From NCBI RefSeq assembly GCF_018918125.1, contig NZ_JAHLQA010000042.1, forward strand, positions 1 to 64,000: a stretch of 64,000 bases of DNA, given 5' to 3'. The DNA is from Blautia sp. MSJ-19. Lineage in GTDB: Bacteria; Bacillota; Clostridia; Lachnospirales; Lachnospiraceae. Positions 27,369-36,544 of the stretch are shown piece by piece. Each line of letters begins with the position of its first letter. The stretch's first letter is position 1. A program made the translations under genes and the position numbers. The notes below the pieces were generated by a model that saw nothing but the letters and a program-made list of their open reading frames with translations, did no database searches and was not told the DNA's origin.

Positions 27369-28229
27369 ATGAAGAAACCGAGACTGCTGACGCTGTTCAG
27401 TGTAATTCTGATCGTTGCCGGGATTGGACTGGCACTGTATCCGACAGTCAGCAACATTCTGGCACAGAAGCATGCGTCAGAGGCAATCACAAATTATCAG
27501 GATGAGATCCAGGATATGGACGAAGAAAAGATCGATGCGGTCAAAGAGTCCATGAAGCAGTACAATGAACAGCTTGGAAATGCCGTGGCACAGGATCAGA
27601 CCGGAGAAGAAGAGCAGACTTCTGTAAGCCATGTGGATATGCTGGGGGTCGGTGAGGTGATCGGTTATCTGACCGTGCCGGTGATCAATGTGAATCTTCC
27701 TATATATAATGGGACGTCGCAGGATGTTCTGGCAAAAGGGGTTGGTTACATACCGGAAACTTCGTTCCCGCTTGGCGGGGAGAGTACACACTGTGTGCTG
27801 ACCGGACACAGGGGACTTCCGGATGCGAAACTCTTTACCGATATGGATAAGATGGAACTCAAAGACCAGTTTTATATTCATGTGCTGGATGAAGTGCTCG
27901 CGTATGAGGTGGATCAGATCAAAGTCGTTGACCCGGATGACACGTCTGATCTGGATATCGTCAAAGGAAAAGACTATGTGACCCTGGTTACCTGTACGCC
28001 GTATGCTGTCAATACGCATCGTCTCCTTGTGCGGGGACACCGCGTACCATATACCGGTGAGGAAAAGACAAAAACGGTTTCCCAGATCCAGCCGGCGGCG
28101 ATGGCGAAGCGAGTGGTAGATGTCTGGCCATGGTTTCTGTTTATGATGGCAGGTGTGGCAGTGGCGGAGGGTGTGATCATTTTACTGATTTTTATAAAAA
28201 GACACCATGATAAAAGGAAAAATAAATAA
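27369..28229 (+). CDS. Class C (pilus) sortase
   Basis: A 286-residue enzyme with an N-terminal membrane span (LLTLFSVILIVAGIGLALYP), His in HCVLTGHRGLP, Cys in YVTLVTCTPYAV, Arg in HRLLVRGHRVPY, and a C-terminal span plus KRHHDKRKNK tail. It resembles the sortase at 15686. Position after the major pilin implies that it polymerises the 25070 pilin and attaches the 19253 adhesin, taking the LPVTG threonine to the pilin-motif lysine. Confidence 0.93.
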   Translation: MKKPRLLTLFSVILIVAGIGLALYPTVSNILAQKHASEAITNYQDEIQDMDEEKIDAVKESMKQYNEQLGNAVAQDQTGEEEQTSVSHVDMLGVGEVIGYLTVPVINVNLPIYNGTSQDVLAKGVGYIPETSFPLGGESTHCVLTGHRGLPDAKLFTDMDKMELKDQFYIHVLDEVLAYEVDQIKVVDPDDTSDLDIVKGKDYVTLVTCTPYAVNTHRLLVRGHRVPYTGEEKTKTVSQIQPAAMAKRVVDVWPWFLFMMAGVAVAEGVIILLIFIKRHHDKRKNK

Positions 28230-28291
28230 CGGTGAGTTGTCTGAAAAGACAGCGTGAACTGGAATATCGGAGAGACAGGAGGAATCGAAGA

Positions 28292-29236
28292 ATGGAAAAT
28301 AAAAAAACAGAAGAGATCATGAAAGAAGTCCGGAAAGTGATCTTTGGTAAGGATAACTGCATCCGACAGGTGATGACAGCGATTCTGGCAGGAGGGCATA
28401 TTCTGATCGAGGATATTCCGGGAATCGGTAAGACTTCCATGGCACTTGCTTTTGCAAGAGCAATGAACCTGACACAGAACCGTGTGCAGTTTACACCGGA
28501 TGTCCTTCCGTCGGATATCACCGGTTTTTCCATGTACATAAAAGAAAAAGAAGCATTTGCCTATCAGCCGGGAGCAGTGATGTGTAATCTGTTTCTGGCT
28601 GATGAGATCAACCGAACATCAGCAAAGACGCAGTCGGCGCTTCTGGAAGTTATGGAAGAAGGGACAGTTACGGTAGATGGTGTGACCAGAGAAGTTCCAT
28701 CCCCGTTTGTGGTAATTGCCACAGAGAACCCAATCGGATCTGCCGGAACACAGAAATTGCCGGAATCCCAGCTGGACCGTTTTATGATCTGTATCAAGAT
28801 GGGATATCCGGATGTGAGAGATGAAGTGGAGATCCTGATGAGACAGTCCGGCACCGGTACGCTGAAAAGTGTCATTCCGGTTGTGAACGCCGGAGAACTG
28901 GAACAAATGCAGAGCGAGGTGGAGCATATTTTTATCCACGAAACGGTCTGCCAATATATTGTAGAACTGGTAAATGCGACCCGCTCCCATGAACTAGTCT
29001 CGCTGGGATTAAGCACCCGTGGTGCGATCGCAGTGACCAGGATGGCAAAAGCAAATGCCTATATGGAAGGCAGAAATTTCGTTCTTCCACAGGATGTGAC
29101 CCAGGTATTTCCGGCGGTGGCGACACATCGCCTCAAATGCAGCGCGAGAGCCAGAATGGAGCAGGGAAGTGCAGGACAGATCATTGAAGAGATACTGAAA
29201 TCTGTCAGGCAGCCAAGACCGGAGCGAAAAGTATGA
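28292..29236 (+). CDS. MoxR-family AAA+ ATPase
   Basis: A 314-residue ATPase. It has Walker A in EDIPGIGKTSMALAFARA near residue 43, Walker B in LFLADEINRTSAKTQSALLE near 95, and sensor motifs VIATENPIGSAGTQKLPESQ. MoxR proteins act as chaperones for assembly or activation of partners, usually encoded next to DUF58 proteins, as here. The start at 28292 has AGGAGG upstream; the open frame extends further but without a better site. It shares a 4-base overlap with the next gene, so the trio 28292-32651 is translationally coupled. Confidence 0.93.
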   Translation: MENKKTEEIMKEVRKVIFGKDNCIRQVMTAILAGGHILIEDIPGIGKTSMALAFARAMNLTQNRVQFTPDVLPSDITGFSMYIKEKEAFAYQPGAVMCNLFLADEINRTSAKTQSALLEVMEEGTVTVDGVTREVPSPFVVIATENPIGSAGTQKLPESQLDRFMICIKMGYPDVRDEVEILMRQSGTGTLKSVIPVVNAGELEQMQSEVEHIFIHETVCQYIVELVNATRSHELVSLGLSTRGAIAVTRMAKANAYMEGRNFVLPQDVTQVFPAVATHRLKCSARARMEQGSAGQIIEEILKSVRQPRPERKV

Positions 29237-30246
29237 AAAGTAAGATTTTGTATCTCCTGTTTCTTCTGATCACTTTGTGGGTAGCAGTGTCAGGAAGAAA
29301 CAGCTTTGCATATTTTCTGTTGATCGGTGCAGTTTTGTTTGCTTTTTGCATGGCAATTGGAGTACATGATACGGCAAAAAGGATCCAGGTGCAGGCAGAG
29401 ACAGAACGAACGGCGATCATCAGAGGTGAGCAGGGGCGATTTTTTCTTCATATAGAAAACCAGAGTATATTTCCGGTCGGAGATATTCGGATCACGCTGG
29501 AGGTCAGTGGTGTCGGCAGAATCGTCCGTCACAGTGGAGCAGACAGAAAGAGCAGGGATTCCTGGCAGATTTTTCTTGAACCGGTGCACTGTGGATTTGT
29601 CCGGATTCGTGTAGTGGAGATGCGGGTCTTTGACTATCTTGGACTTTTTTCTGCAAAGATCCGTATTCCGAAACTTGCAAGAACCATTTCAGTACTTCCG
29701 AAGATACAGGAGATTGATGCAGAAGCACTTACAGATTTAAAAAGCACAAAGGAGACGGAGCAGGAAGCGGTGACAGCGGCTGTGGGAACGGACAGTCAGG
29801 AAATTTTTGATACAAGAGTTTATCATCAGGGAGACATGCTCAAGAACATTCACTGGAAACTGAGTGCCAAGGAAGATGAACTTATGGTCAGAGAATTCAG
29901 TATGCCGGAAGGCAGCATGCTCTGTGTATTTCTGGATACTTCAAATGAAGGAAAAGAACCTGGAGCAGATCAGATGGATGCCTTTCTGGATCAGGCAGCT
30001 TCGCTGGGAAATTACCTGTTGGAAAAACAGCAGGATTTTGAATATGTATGGTTTGAAAAAGGGAGAAAAGATGCCCTTAGGATACAGGTGACGGACAGGG
30101 AAGGATTTGGGCAGGCACTGGAAGGCATTCTTGGAATCTGTCAGGGAACTGCAGAAACAGGAGCGATATCAGAGGAATATGCGATTCGCATCGGAATGGA
30201 TGGACAGATCCGGCAAGATTTTCCGGAGAGTAAAGGAACGATATGA
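29233..30246 (+). CDS. DUF58 domain protein
   Basis: A 337-residue membrane-anchored protein with two N-terminal hydrophobic segments, then a beta-rich region. The DUF58 signature lies near residues 185-230, with DTRVYHQGDMLKNIHWKLSA then MVREFSMPEG. DUF58 proteins have a von Willebrand A-like fold and pair with MoxR ATPases. It overlaps its neighbours on both sides by four bases. The function is unassigned; the trio with a transglutaminase-like protein suggests assembly or modification of surface proteins. Confidence 0.9.
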   Translation: MKSKILYLLFLLITLWVAVSGRNSFAYFLLIGAVLFAFCMAIGVHDTAKRIQVQAETERTAIIRGEQGRFFLHIENQSIFPVGDIRITLEVSGVGRIVRHSGADRKSRDSWQIFLEPVHCGFVRIRVVEMRVFDYLGLFSAKIRIPKLARTISVLPKIQEIDAEALTDLKSTKETEQEAVTAAVGTDSQEIFDTRVYHQGDMLKNIHWKLSAKEDELMVREFSMPEGSMLCVFLDTSNEGKEPGADQMDAFLDQAASLGNYLLEKQQDFEYVWFEKGRKDALRIQVTDREGFGQALEGILGICQGTAETGAISEEYAIRIGMDGQIRQDFPESKGTI

Positions 30247-32651
30247 GAAAAAAAGAAACGCACGGAAAACAGAATAAGGCAGAAGTACTTCTTCTTGATT
30301 CAGGATACCAGCCGGATCCGGCACGCCGGCAGTCAGAAATCCGAGACAAAGGTCTGTCATGGCTGGTGCTGACGGTGTCTGTACTGATCCTGACAGGGAG
30401 TGTACTTGCTGCATTTTCAGTACAGGATGACGGACTCTGGATGCTGTTTCCGGGCATTTTGGTGTTCTGTCTGTTCTGGTGCTGGTTTTATATGGATAAA
30501 AGACTGGATTCCAGAAGAATCTATCTGATACTGGCAGTTCTGATCGTTTATACAGTGGTCTGTTTTGTATTGCAGAGTCAGATTACCGGTGGATTTTATC
30601 AGACAGCAGATTTTGTGATGAACCGGATCAATCAGAGATACGGTGGGAATATGCAGTTATTTCAGGTGAGTGGAAGTTATGAGATACCAGTATTTTTTCT
30701 GACCGTTTTGTTTCCGGTTACAGGGGTGTTGGGAGCAGGAAGCGTTCAAAAGAAAAACTGGCTTCTTGTTCTGTCAGTTCTGTTTCCGGTGGCAGCACTG
30801 ATGCTGCTTTCCGGTGGCAGACCGGGTAATCTGTGGATGTATCTTCTGACACTGTGTGTTCTGTTGTTGTTTACGGCGGGACGCAGTCAACTTCCGGGAT
30901 GGAAGGCAGCGATGACAGCGATACTGCTTGCAGTGATCGTATCAATTCCGGCATATGGAATCGCCGTACCGCTGGCAAAAAAAGAAATTCCGACGATAAC
31001 GAGGACAACGACCAGGATTCAGAATCGTATGCTGCAGTCTCTGGGAAGAATTCTTCCGGCAATATCCAGTGGAAATCTAAAGCTTTCGGTGGAAGGTGTT
31101 GCCGGTGGAGTGGAAAACGGGGAACTTGGTGCGACAGACGGTGTGTTCTTTACCGGAATGGATGCACTCAGAGTGACCAGTCAGCAGATGCCGCAGGAGA
31201 CGGTGTATCTTAAAGGCTATATTGGAGAGACTTATACAGGCAGCAGCTTTGAGCCGGGGGTGGAAGAGAATTTCCGTAATGCGGCAGCGACCTGGAAGAC
31301 AGAGGATGATTCTTCTCGTTATGTGCAGAATCTTCCGTTTCTGCGGATGATGTATTATGAGAATCAGTCCACGGATGAGCAGAACACCGAAAGCCTTTGC
31401 AGTACAGCCAATCAGATCACAGTGGAGAATATAAATGCCAACACAAACTATACTTATGTGCCGTATGAAGCATTTTTGAATGACGGATATATCGTGGATG
31501 CCGGGGATGGCTCCGTAGAAGGACAGAGTCGGCAGGATGACATCTTTTCCTGTTACTGGCGAAGCAGTTACAAAGAGGCAATGGAGAGTTTCCGGGATGG
31601 GAAAGATACTTCCGGAACGCTCAATGAAACAGAGCGGGCCTACCGTGATTACTGCAGTGTTTATGATATGCAGATACCGGAAAAAGGACTCGAAAAGCTC
31701 AAAAAGGAATGTGCAGAGGCAGCAGAGCAGAATGGCTGGAATGAGTCGGAGATGAATGCGGAGATGCCGGATTGGGCAGTTGCAGACAGATATGAGGAGA
31801 TCCGGCAGTATGTGGTAAAGAGACTTCTCAGTACGTGCAGTTATGAGACAGATGTGGAAAAACTGAAAGACGGACAGGACTTCGTAGAGAATTTTCTTTA
31901 TGAAACAAAAGAAGGCTACAGTATGCATTTTGCAGCCGCTGCGACGATGATGTTTCGGATTTTTGGAGTACCGGCACGGTATGTGACCGGCTATGTGGCA
32001 CCGCAGGAGCTTTTTACAGAGGATGCAGACGGCATGTATTCAGCCGTACTGGAAGATGACAATGCACATACCTGGGTGGAAATCTATCAGCCGTTTCTCG
32101 GATGGACACCAGTGGAAGTGACACCGGGTATGGAAACAGAGTTTGTGGACCAGACGGAAGCGAAGGACCAGAATGCGGAAGTACCGGATGAACAGGCGAA
32201 CGGGGCTGAGAAAGTAAAAGAAAGGGAAGAAGGACTGGTTGTGCAGATTGCGGGCTGGTTTACCGGGAACATTGCACTCTTTCTTAAAATTGCGGGTATC
32301 TTGTGCGGATGCCTTGTACTGGCAGGAACCTTTGTAAAGATATGCGCAGTGCGAAGAGAACGCTATGGCATCGGAGAAGATCCGGCAGGACAGATACGTG
32401 CTGTCTATCGTGATCTGTGTCGAAATCTGTACAGAAAAGGAATGCCCGAGGACTGCATAGTGGCAGATGGAAGTGTCGTCGAACAGATCTGTAAGATATG
32501 CCCGGAAGTGACTGCACAGGACGGAGAGCTGCTTTGTTGTCTGGTCCTGAATGCGAACTATGGGAACGATCCTGTGACAGAAGAGGAAAGCCGCTGGATG
32601 CGCAGAATCTGTAAGCAGATAAAGAAAGCCGCAAGGCGAAAAAAAAGTTGA
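30243..32651 (+). CDS. Transglutaminase-like membrane protein (TgpA type), altered active site
   Basis: An 802-residue protein with about seven N-terminal membrane spans, an extracellular region and a transglutaminase/protease-like domain near residues 530-630, then another span and a cytosolic tail. At the expected nucleophile the sequence reads EGYSMHFAAAATMMF, with Ser560 where family members usually carry Cys (codon AGT at 31920-31922). The His is present (AHTWVEIY, His609) and the acid is Glu625 in WTPVEVTPG. The chain is otherwise full length. It completes the MoxR-DUF58-TGc trio next to the pilus operon. It may be a non-catalytic scaffold or a serine variant. Confidence 0.88.
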   Translation: MRKKETHGKQNKAEVLLLDSGYQPDPARRQSEIRDKGLSWLVLTVSVLILTGSVLAAFSVQDDGLWMLFPGILVFCLFWCWFYMDKRLDSRRIYLILAVLIVYTVVCFVLQSQITGGFYQTADFVMNRINQRYGGNMQLFQVSGSYEIPVFFLTVLFPVTGVLGAGSVQKKNWLLVLSVLFPVAALMLLSGGRPGNLWMYLLTLCVLLLFTAGRSQLPGWKAAMTAILLAVIVSIPAYGIAVPLAKKEIPTITRTTTRIQNRMLQSLGRILPAISSGNLKLSVEGVAGGVENGELGATDGVFFTGMDALRVTSQQMPQETVYLKGYIGETYTGSSFEPGVEENFRNAAATWKTEDDSSRYVQNLPFLRMMYYENQSTDEQNTESLCSTANQITVENINANTNYTYVPYEAFLNDGYIVDAGDGSVEGQSRQDDIFSCYWRSSYKEAMESFRDGKDTSGTLNETERAYRDYCSVYDMQIPEKGLEKLKKECAEAAEQNGWNESEMNAEMPDWAVADRYEEIRQYVVKRLLSTCSYETDVEKLKDGQDFVENFLYETKEGYSMHFAAAATMMFRIFGVPARYVTGYVAPQELFTEDADGMYSAVLEDDNAHTWVEIYQPFLGWTPVEVTPGMETEFVDQTEAKDQNAEVPDEQANGAEKVKEREEGLVVQIAGWFTGNIALFLKIAGILCGCLVLAGTFVKICAVRRERYGIGEDPAGQIRAVYRDLCRNLYRKGMPEDCIVADGSVVEQICKICPEVTAQDGELLCCLVLNANYGNDPVTEEESRWMRRICKQIKKAARRKKS

Positions 32652-32676
32652 CAAAGACCATATGGATTGCTATAAT
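32648..32676 (+). promoter_or_regulatory. glnA promoter
   Basis: -35 TTGACA (32648-32653), 17-bp spacer, -10 TATAAT (32671-32676): a consensus promoter overlapping the end of the preceding gene. Confidence 0.9.
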
Positions 32677-32684
32677 ACCTGCAT

Positions 32685-32736
32685 GAACAAGGGCGTTCTT
32701 TTGGAGGGTAACCCTCCGAAAGTGCGCCCCTTTTTT
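32685..32736 (+). promoter_or_regulatory. glnA leader: AAGGGC hexaloop hairpin overlapping an attenuator terminator
   Basis: GAAC (32685-32688) pairs with GTTC (32695-32698) around loop AAGGGC (32689-32694). The terminator starts inside that loop: GGGCG (32691-32695) with CGCCC (32725-32729), and CTTTTGGAGGG (32698-32708) with CCCTCCGAAAG (32712-32722), then six T. The hairpin starts about eight bases after the -10 box. Confidence 0.75.
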
Positions 32737-32775
32737 ACGTTATAGGAAATTATTTGGCAGTGTTCCTATAACATT
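32731..32775. repeat. Intergenic palindromic repeat, copy 2
   Basis: TTTTTTACGTTATAGGAA (32731-32748) and TTCCTATAAC (32763-32772) form a 10-bp stem. The first 13 bases are identical to copy 1 at 15521, and the second arm is degenerate (ACAT for ACGT). Confidence 0.7.
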
Positions 32776-32831
32776 TGTTTTTGAATTACAAATTATAATA
32801 GAAGATATTTTTATCATAAGGAGAGAAGATT

Positions 32832-34139
32832 ATGGGGAATTATACCAGAGAGGAAATTTTGCAGATGGTGGAGGACGAAGACGTAGAGTTTATCCGCCTT
32901 CAGTTTACCGATATGTTCGGGGCAATCAAAAATATCGCTGTAACCGCTCGGGAACTTCCCCGGGCACTGAATAATCAGTGTGTGATCGATGGAGAGCAGA
33001 TTGCAGGTACTTCTGGATTAAAGGATGCCGACCTGTATCTCAGACCGGTACTGGATACTTTTGCAATCCTGCCGTGGCGTCCACAGCAGGGAAAAGTGGC
33101 ACGAATGATCTGTGACCTGTATTTCCCGGACGGAACACCTTATAAAAACAGTCCGAGATATATCCTGGAAAATGTTGCAGGCAAAGCACAGGAGGAAGGG
33201 TATACCTGTTATATCGATCCGGAATGTGAGTTCTTCCTGTTCCACACAGATGACAATGGAAATCCGACAACAGTGACACATGAGCAGGCCGGTTATTTGG
33301 ATATCAGTCCGCTGGATCTTGGAGAAAATGCCCGCAGAGATATGGTGCTGACACTGGAAGATATGGGAATGGAAGTAGAATCTTCTCATCATGAGGCAGC
33401 ACCGGCACAGCATGAGATTGACTTCCGCTATGGTGAGATCCGTAAGATCGCAGACTGTATCACTACATTCAAGATGGCAGTCCGTATTGTTGCCAAGAGA
33501 CACGGTCTTCATGCGACATTTATGCCGAAACCGAAGGCAGAAGTAAATGGTTCTGGAATGCACATTCAGTTTTCATTGATCAAAGATGGAAAGAATGTAT
33601 TTGAAAGCCAGGAGAATCCGGGAGAACTCAGTCAGGATGCATATTATTTCATTGGTGGATTGCTTGCACACAGCAAGGAAATGGCACTGATCACCAATCC
33701 GATCGTTAATTCATACAAACGTCTTGTTCCGGGTTATGATGCGCCAACGGAACTGACCTGGACAGAAAACAATCAGAATTCACTTGTTCGTATTCCGGTA
33801 ACCAGAGGGGAAGGAATCAGAGTGGAACTTCGAAGCCCTGATACATCAGCTAACCCATATGTTGTCCTGGCAGTCTGCCTGGCAGCAGGGCTGGATGGAA
33901 TCAAAAATAAGATTACGCCGACAAAATCATCAAACTGTGCAACACAGGATCAGCGGACAGAACACCTTCCGTCAACACTGAAAGAGGCAATTGATTATTT
34001 TGAATCCAGTAACTGGGTAAAAGAAGTACTTGGAGAGGAATTCTGCAGTCAGTATGTAGCGGCCAAGAAAAATGAATGGCTGAGATATACCAGACAGGTA
34101 ACTGACTGGGAAATCGCGGAATATCTGTACCGTCTGTAA
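32832..34139 (+). CDS. glnA: Glutamine synthetase type I
   Basis: A 435-residue GSI. Landmarks are YIDPECEFFLF near residue 135 (metal and glutamate site), SSHHEAAPAQHEIDF near 190, ATFMPKPKAEVNGSGMHIQF near 230 and NSLVRIPVTRG near 315. The length lacks the extra insertion of the GSI-beta subtype, and no adenylylation-tyrosine loop is obvious, so this is the alpha subtype. AAGGAG precedes the ATG. It is the second GS in the window, followed 50 bases later by the ANTAR gene. Confidence 0.96.
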   Translation: MGNYTREEILQMVEDEDVEFIRLQFTDMFGAIKNIAVTARELPRALNNQCVIDGEQIAGTSGLKDADLYLRPVLDTFAILPWRPQQGKVARMICDLYFPDGTPYKNSPRYILENVAGKAQEEGYTCYIDPECEFFLFHTDDNGNPTTVTHEQAGYLDISPLDLGENARRDMVLTLEDMGMEVESSHHEAAPAQHEIDFRYGEIRKIADCITTFKMAVRIVAKRHGLHATFMPKPKAEVNGSGMHIQFSLIKDGKNVFESQENPGELSQDAYYFIGGLLAHSKEMALITNPIVNSYKRLVPGYDAPTELTWTENNQNSLVRIPVTRGEGIRVELRSPDTSANPYVVLAVCLAAGLDGIKNKITPTKSSNCATQDQRTEHLPSTLKEAIDYFESSNWVKEVLGEEFCSQYVAAKKNEWLRYTRQVTDWEIAEYLYRL

Positions 34140-34189
34140 GTATGATACAGGAAATGTAAGAGAAACGAGGGAAGAGGAGAGACACTGGT

Positions 34190-34738
34190 ATGAGCAGCAT
34201 TGTCATTGCATTACCGAAAATAGAAGATGCCAGAAAAATCCGCAGCGTTCTGGAACGCCACGGATTTGTGGTAGCCTCTGTATGCAGTACAGCATCGAAT
34301 GCTCTTTCTAACGCTTCAGAACTTGGAAGTGGTGTATTGATCTGCGGTCCCCGTTTGCCGGATATGAATTATATGGATCTGGCGGAGTGCATGCCGCGTG
34401 AGTTCGAGATGCTGCTTCTGGCATCTGCAAGAGTGATCAGTGAGGTCCCGCCGTCAATCTTGTCGGTAGAGATGCCGATGAGGGCCAGTGATCTGGTCAA
34501 TACGGTAAATATGATCCTCATGCAGCAGGAACGAAAACGGCGGAAGGAAAAAAAGAAACCAAAACTTCGTTCCGAAAAAGAACAGAATTATATTTCCAAT
34601 GCAAAGATGATGCTGATGCAGCGAAATCATCTGAGTGAAGAGGATGCTTACCGGTACATCCAGAAATCAAGTATGGATTCCGGGACCAATATGGTTGAGA
34701 CAGCACAGATGCTGCTGATGCTGTTGTATGAGAATTAA
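34190..34738 (+). CDS. ANTAR-domain RNA-binding antiterminator with degenerate receiver
   Basis: A 182-residue protein. Residues 1-120 are a receiver-like fold (SIVIALPKIEDARKIRSVLE) that lacks the acidic pocket. Gly53 in VLICGPRLPDMN stands where the phosphoacceptor Asp should be, so phosphorylation by a kinase is unlikely. A basic linker (RKRRKEKKKPK) leads to the C-terminal ANTAR three-helix domain (YISNAKMMLMQRNHLSEEDA, then YRYIQKSSM, ending TAQMLLMLLYEN). ANTAR proteins bind hexaloop RNA hairpins with A at position 1 and G at position 4 and prevent termination. Such loops occur in four leaders of this window. Position after glnA indicates nitrogen control. Confidence 0.92.
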   Translation: MSSIVIALPKIEDARKIRSVLERHGFVVASVCSTASNALSNASELGSGVLICGPRLPDMNYMDLAECMPREFEMLLLASARVISEVPPSILSVEMPMRASDLVNTVNMILMQQERKRRKEKKKPKLRSEKEQNYISNAKMMLMQRNHLSEEDAYRYIQKSSMDSGTNMVETAQMLLMLLYEN

Positions 34739-34763
34739 CAGTTTTATACAGAAACAGATAAGT

Positions 34764-34790
34764 AAGGCTCAGGTCGTGTGATCTGGGCTT
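34764..34790 (+). promoter_or_regulatory. Hairpin before the aspartyl-tRNA synthetase gene
   Basis: AAGGCTCAGGTC pairs with GATCTGGGCTT around loop GTGT, with no U-run. It lies in the short gap after the ANTAR gene; role unknown. Confidence 0.4.
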
Positions 34791-34828
34791 CACAAAATAA
34801 AAAGACTAGATATATGGAGGATGAGGAA

Positions 34829-36160
34829 ATGGAGTTTATGAACGGTATTATCAAAAAAGAAGTAACCGGATGGGATGATCTGCTTGGTAATTCCCTTTTA
34901 AATCAGGAAGTAGTTCTGGAAGGAGCCGTTCACAGCATCCGTAATATGGGCGATGTGGCTTTTGTGATCCTGAGAAGAAGAGAAGGACTTTTTCAGACTG
35001 TAGTTGAGAATGAAAAAGCAAATCTTTCCGTCCATGACCTGAAAGAAGCAATGACTCTTCGGGTAAAAGGAATCCTGAATGAAGAGGAACGTGCTCCGCA
35101 TGGAAGAGAGATCAGAGTAAGAGAAGTGGAAATCCTTTCTGCACCGGCAGAGCCAATGCCACTGGCAATTGATAAATGGAAATTAAATACTTCTCTGGAG
35201 GCAAAACTGAATTTACGCCCGATCGCACTCCGTAATATCCAGGAACGATCCAAATTCAAGATTCAGGAAGCACTGACGCGTGCATTTCGTGATTTCCTTT
35301 ATGAGCAGGGATTTACTGAAATCCATACACCGAAGATCGGAGCGAGAGGCGCTGAGGGTGGTGCAAACCTGTTCAAGTTCAGCTATTTCCATAAACCGGC
35401 TGTTCTGGCACAGAGCCCACAGTTTTACAAACAGATGATGGTCGGTGTGTTTGACAGAGTATTTGAGACAGGACCGGTGTTCCGTGCTGAGAAACATAAC
35501 ACAAAGAGACACTTAAATGAATATACCAGCCTGGATTTTGAAATGGGATATATCAATGGCTTTGAAGATATCATGGGAATGGAAACAGGATTTCTCCAGT
35601 ATGCGATGGAACTTCTGAAGAAAGACTATGCAAAGGAACTTCAGATTCTCAAAATCGACCTTCCAAAAGTAGACCAGATTCCGGCAGTACGTTTTGACAA
35701 AGCCAAGGAACTGGTTTCCGAGAAATATAACCGAAAGATCCGTAACCCATATGATCTGGAACCGGAAGAAGAGGCACTGATCGGAAGATATTTCAAAGAA
35801 GAATATGATGCGGACTTTGTATTTGTTACGCATTATCCGTCCAAGAAACGTCCATTCTATGCGATGGATGATCCACAGGATGACAAATTTACACTCAGCT
35901 TTGACCTTCTGTTCCATGGCCTGGAAGTCACCACAGGCGGTCAGCGAATCCATGATTATGATCAGCTGAGAGCAAAGATTGCTGCAAGAGGCATGGAAGA
36001 AGAAGGAATGGAGCAGTATCTGGATACCTTCAAACATGGTATGCCGCCACATGGAGGCCTGGGAATCGGTTTGGAACGTCTGACTATGCAGCTGCTTGGT
36101 GAGGAGAATGTCCGTGAAGCATGTCTGTTCCCGAGAGACCTGAACAGACTGGAACCGTAA
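34829..36160 (+). CDS. aspS: Aspartyl-tRNA synthetase, archaeal-type, likely non-discriminating
   Basis: A class II synthetase of 443 residues, shorter than bacterial AspRS (about 590). It lacks the GAD insertion, as in archaeal/AsnRS-like enzymes. The N-terminal OB-fold anticodon domain has VVLEGAVHSIRNMGDVAFVI; motif 2 is FETGPVFRAEKHNTKRHLNE and motif 3 is GGLGIGLERL. The start at 34829 has GGAGG eight bases upstream; the frame runs further upstream without support. gatC follows 47 bases later. Co-location with GatCAB supports a role in Asp-tRNA(Asn) formation for amidation, making this the misacylating enzyme. Confidence 0.92.
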   Translation: MEFMNGIIKKEVTGWDDLLGNSLLNQEVVLEGAVHSIRNMGDVAFVILRRREGLFQTVVENEKANLSVHDLKEAMTLRVKGILNEEERAPHGREIRVREVEILSAPAEPMPLAIDKWKLNTSLEAKLNLRPIALRNIQERSKFKIQEALTRAFRDFLYEQGFTEIHTPKIGARGAEGGANLFKFSYFHKPAVLAQSPQFYKQMMVGVFDRVFETGPVFRAEKHNTKRHLNEYTSLDFEMGYINGFEDIMGMETGFLQYAMELLKKDYAKELQILKIDLPKVDQIPAVRFDKAKELVSEKYNRKIRNPYDLEPEEEALIGRYFKEEYDADFVFVTHYPSKKRPFYAMDDPQDDKFTLSFDLLFHGLEVTTGGQRIHDYDQLRAKIAARGMEEEGMEQYLDTFKHGMPPHGGLGIGLERLTMQLLGEENVREACLFPRDLNRLEP

Positions 36161-36207
36161 CTGCTTATAGGTGGTATCCCGTAAGGATACGAGGAGGAAA
36201 ATAAAAA

Positions 36208-36501
36208 ATGGCAAAGATCATAGATGATGAAACAATCGAAAATGTATGTATCCTCGCAAAGCTTTCGCTGGATGATGAAGCAAAGGAAAAAGCAAAACAG
36301 GATATGCAGAAGATGCTGGATTATGTAGAAAAACTGGATGAGCTGGATACGGATGGTGTGGAGCCACTGTCTCATATCTTTGGGGATGAAAATGTATTCC
36401 GTGAAGATGTCGTGACAAATGGAGACAATAAGGAAGCAATGCTTGCAAATGCGCCGAAGGCAAAAGAAGGACAGTATCAGGTACCAAAGACCATCGGATA
36501 G
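36208..36501 (+). CDS. gatC: Asp-tRNA(Asn)/Glu-tRNA(Gln) amidotransferase subunit C
   Basis: A 97-residue GatC, the small clamp joining GatA and GatB. It carries the family's CILAKLSLDDEAKEKAKQDM and MLDYVEKLDELDTDGVEPLS segments and ends in the typical extended tail (EGQYQVPKTIG). GAGGAGG precedes the ATG. First of the gatCAB operon. Confidence 0.94.
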   Translation: MAKIIDDETIENVCILAKLSLDDEAKEKAKQDMQKMLDYVEKLDELDTDGVEPLSHIFGDENVFREDVVTNGDNKEAMLANAPKAKEGQYQVPKTIG

Positions 36502-36544
36502 ACTGGATAGCTGAACAGAGAATCCAGATAGAGGAGAATAGATT

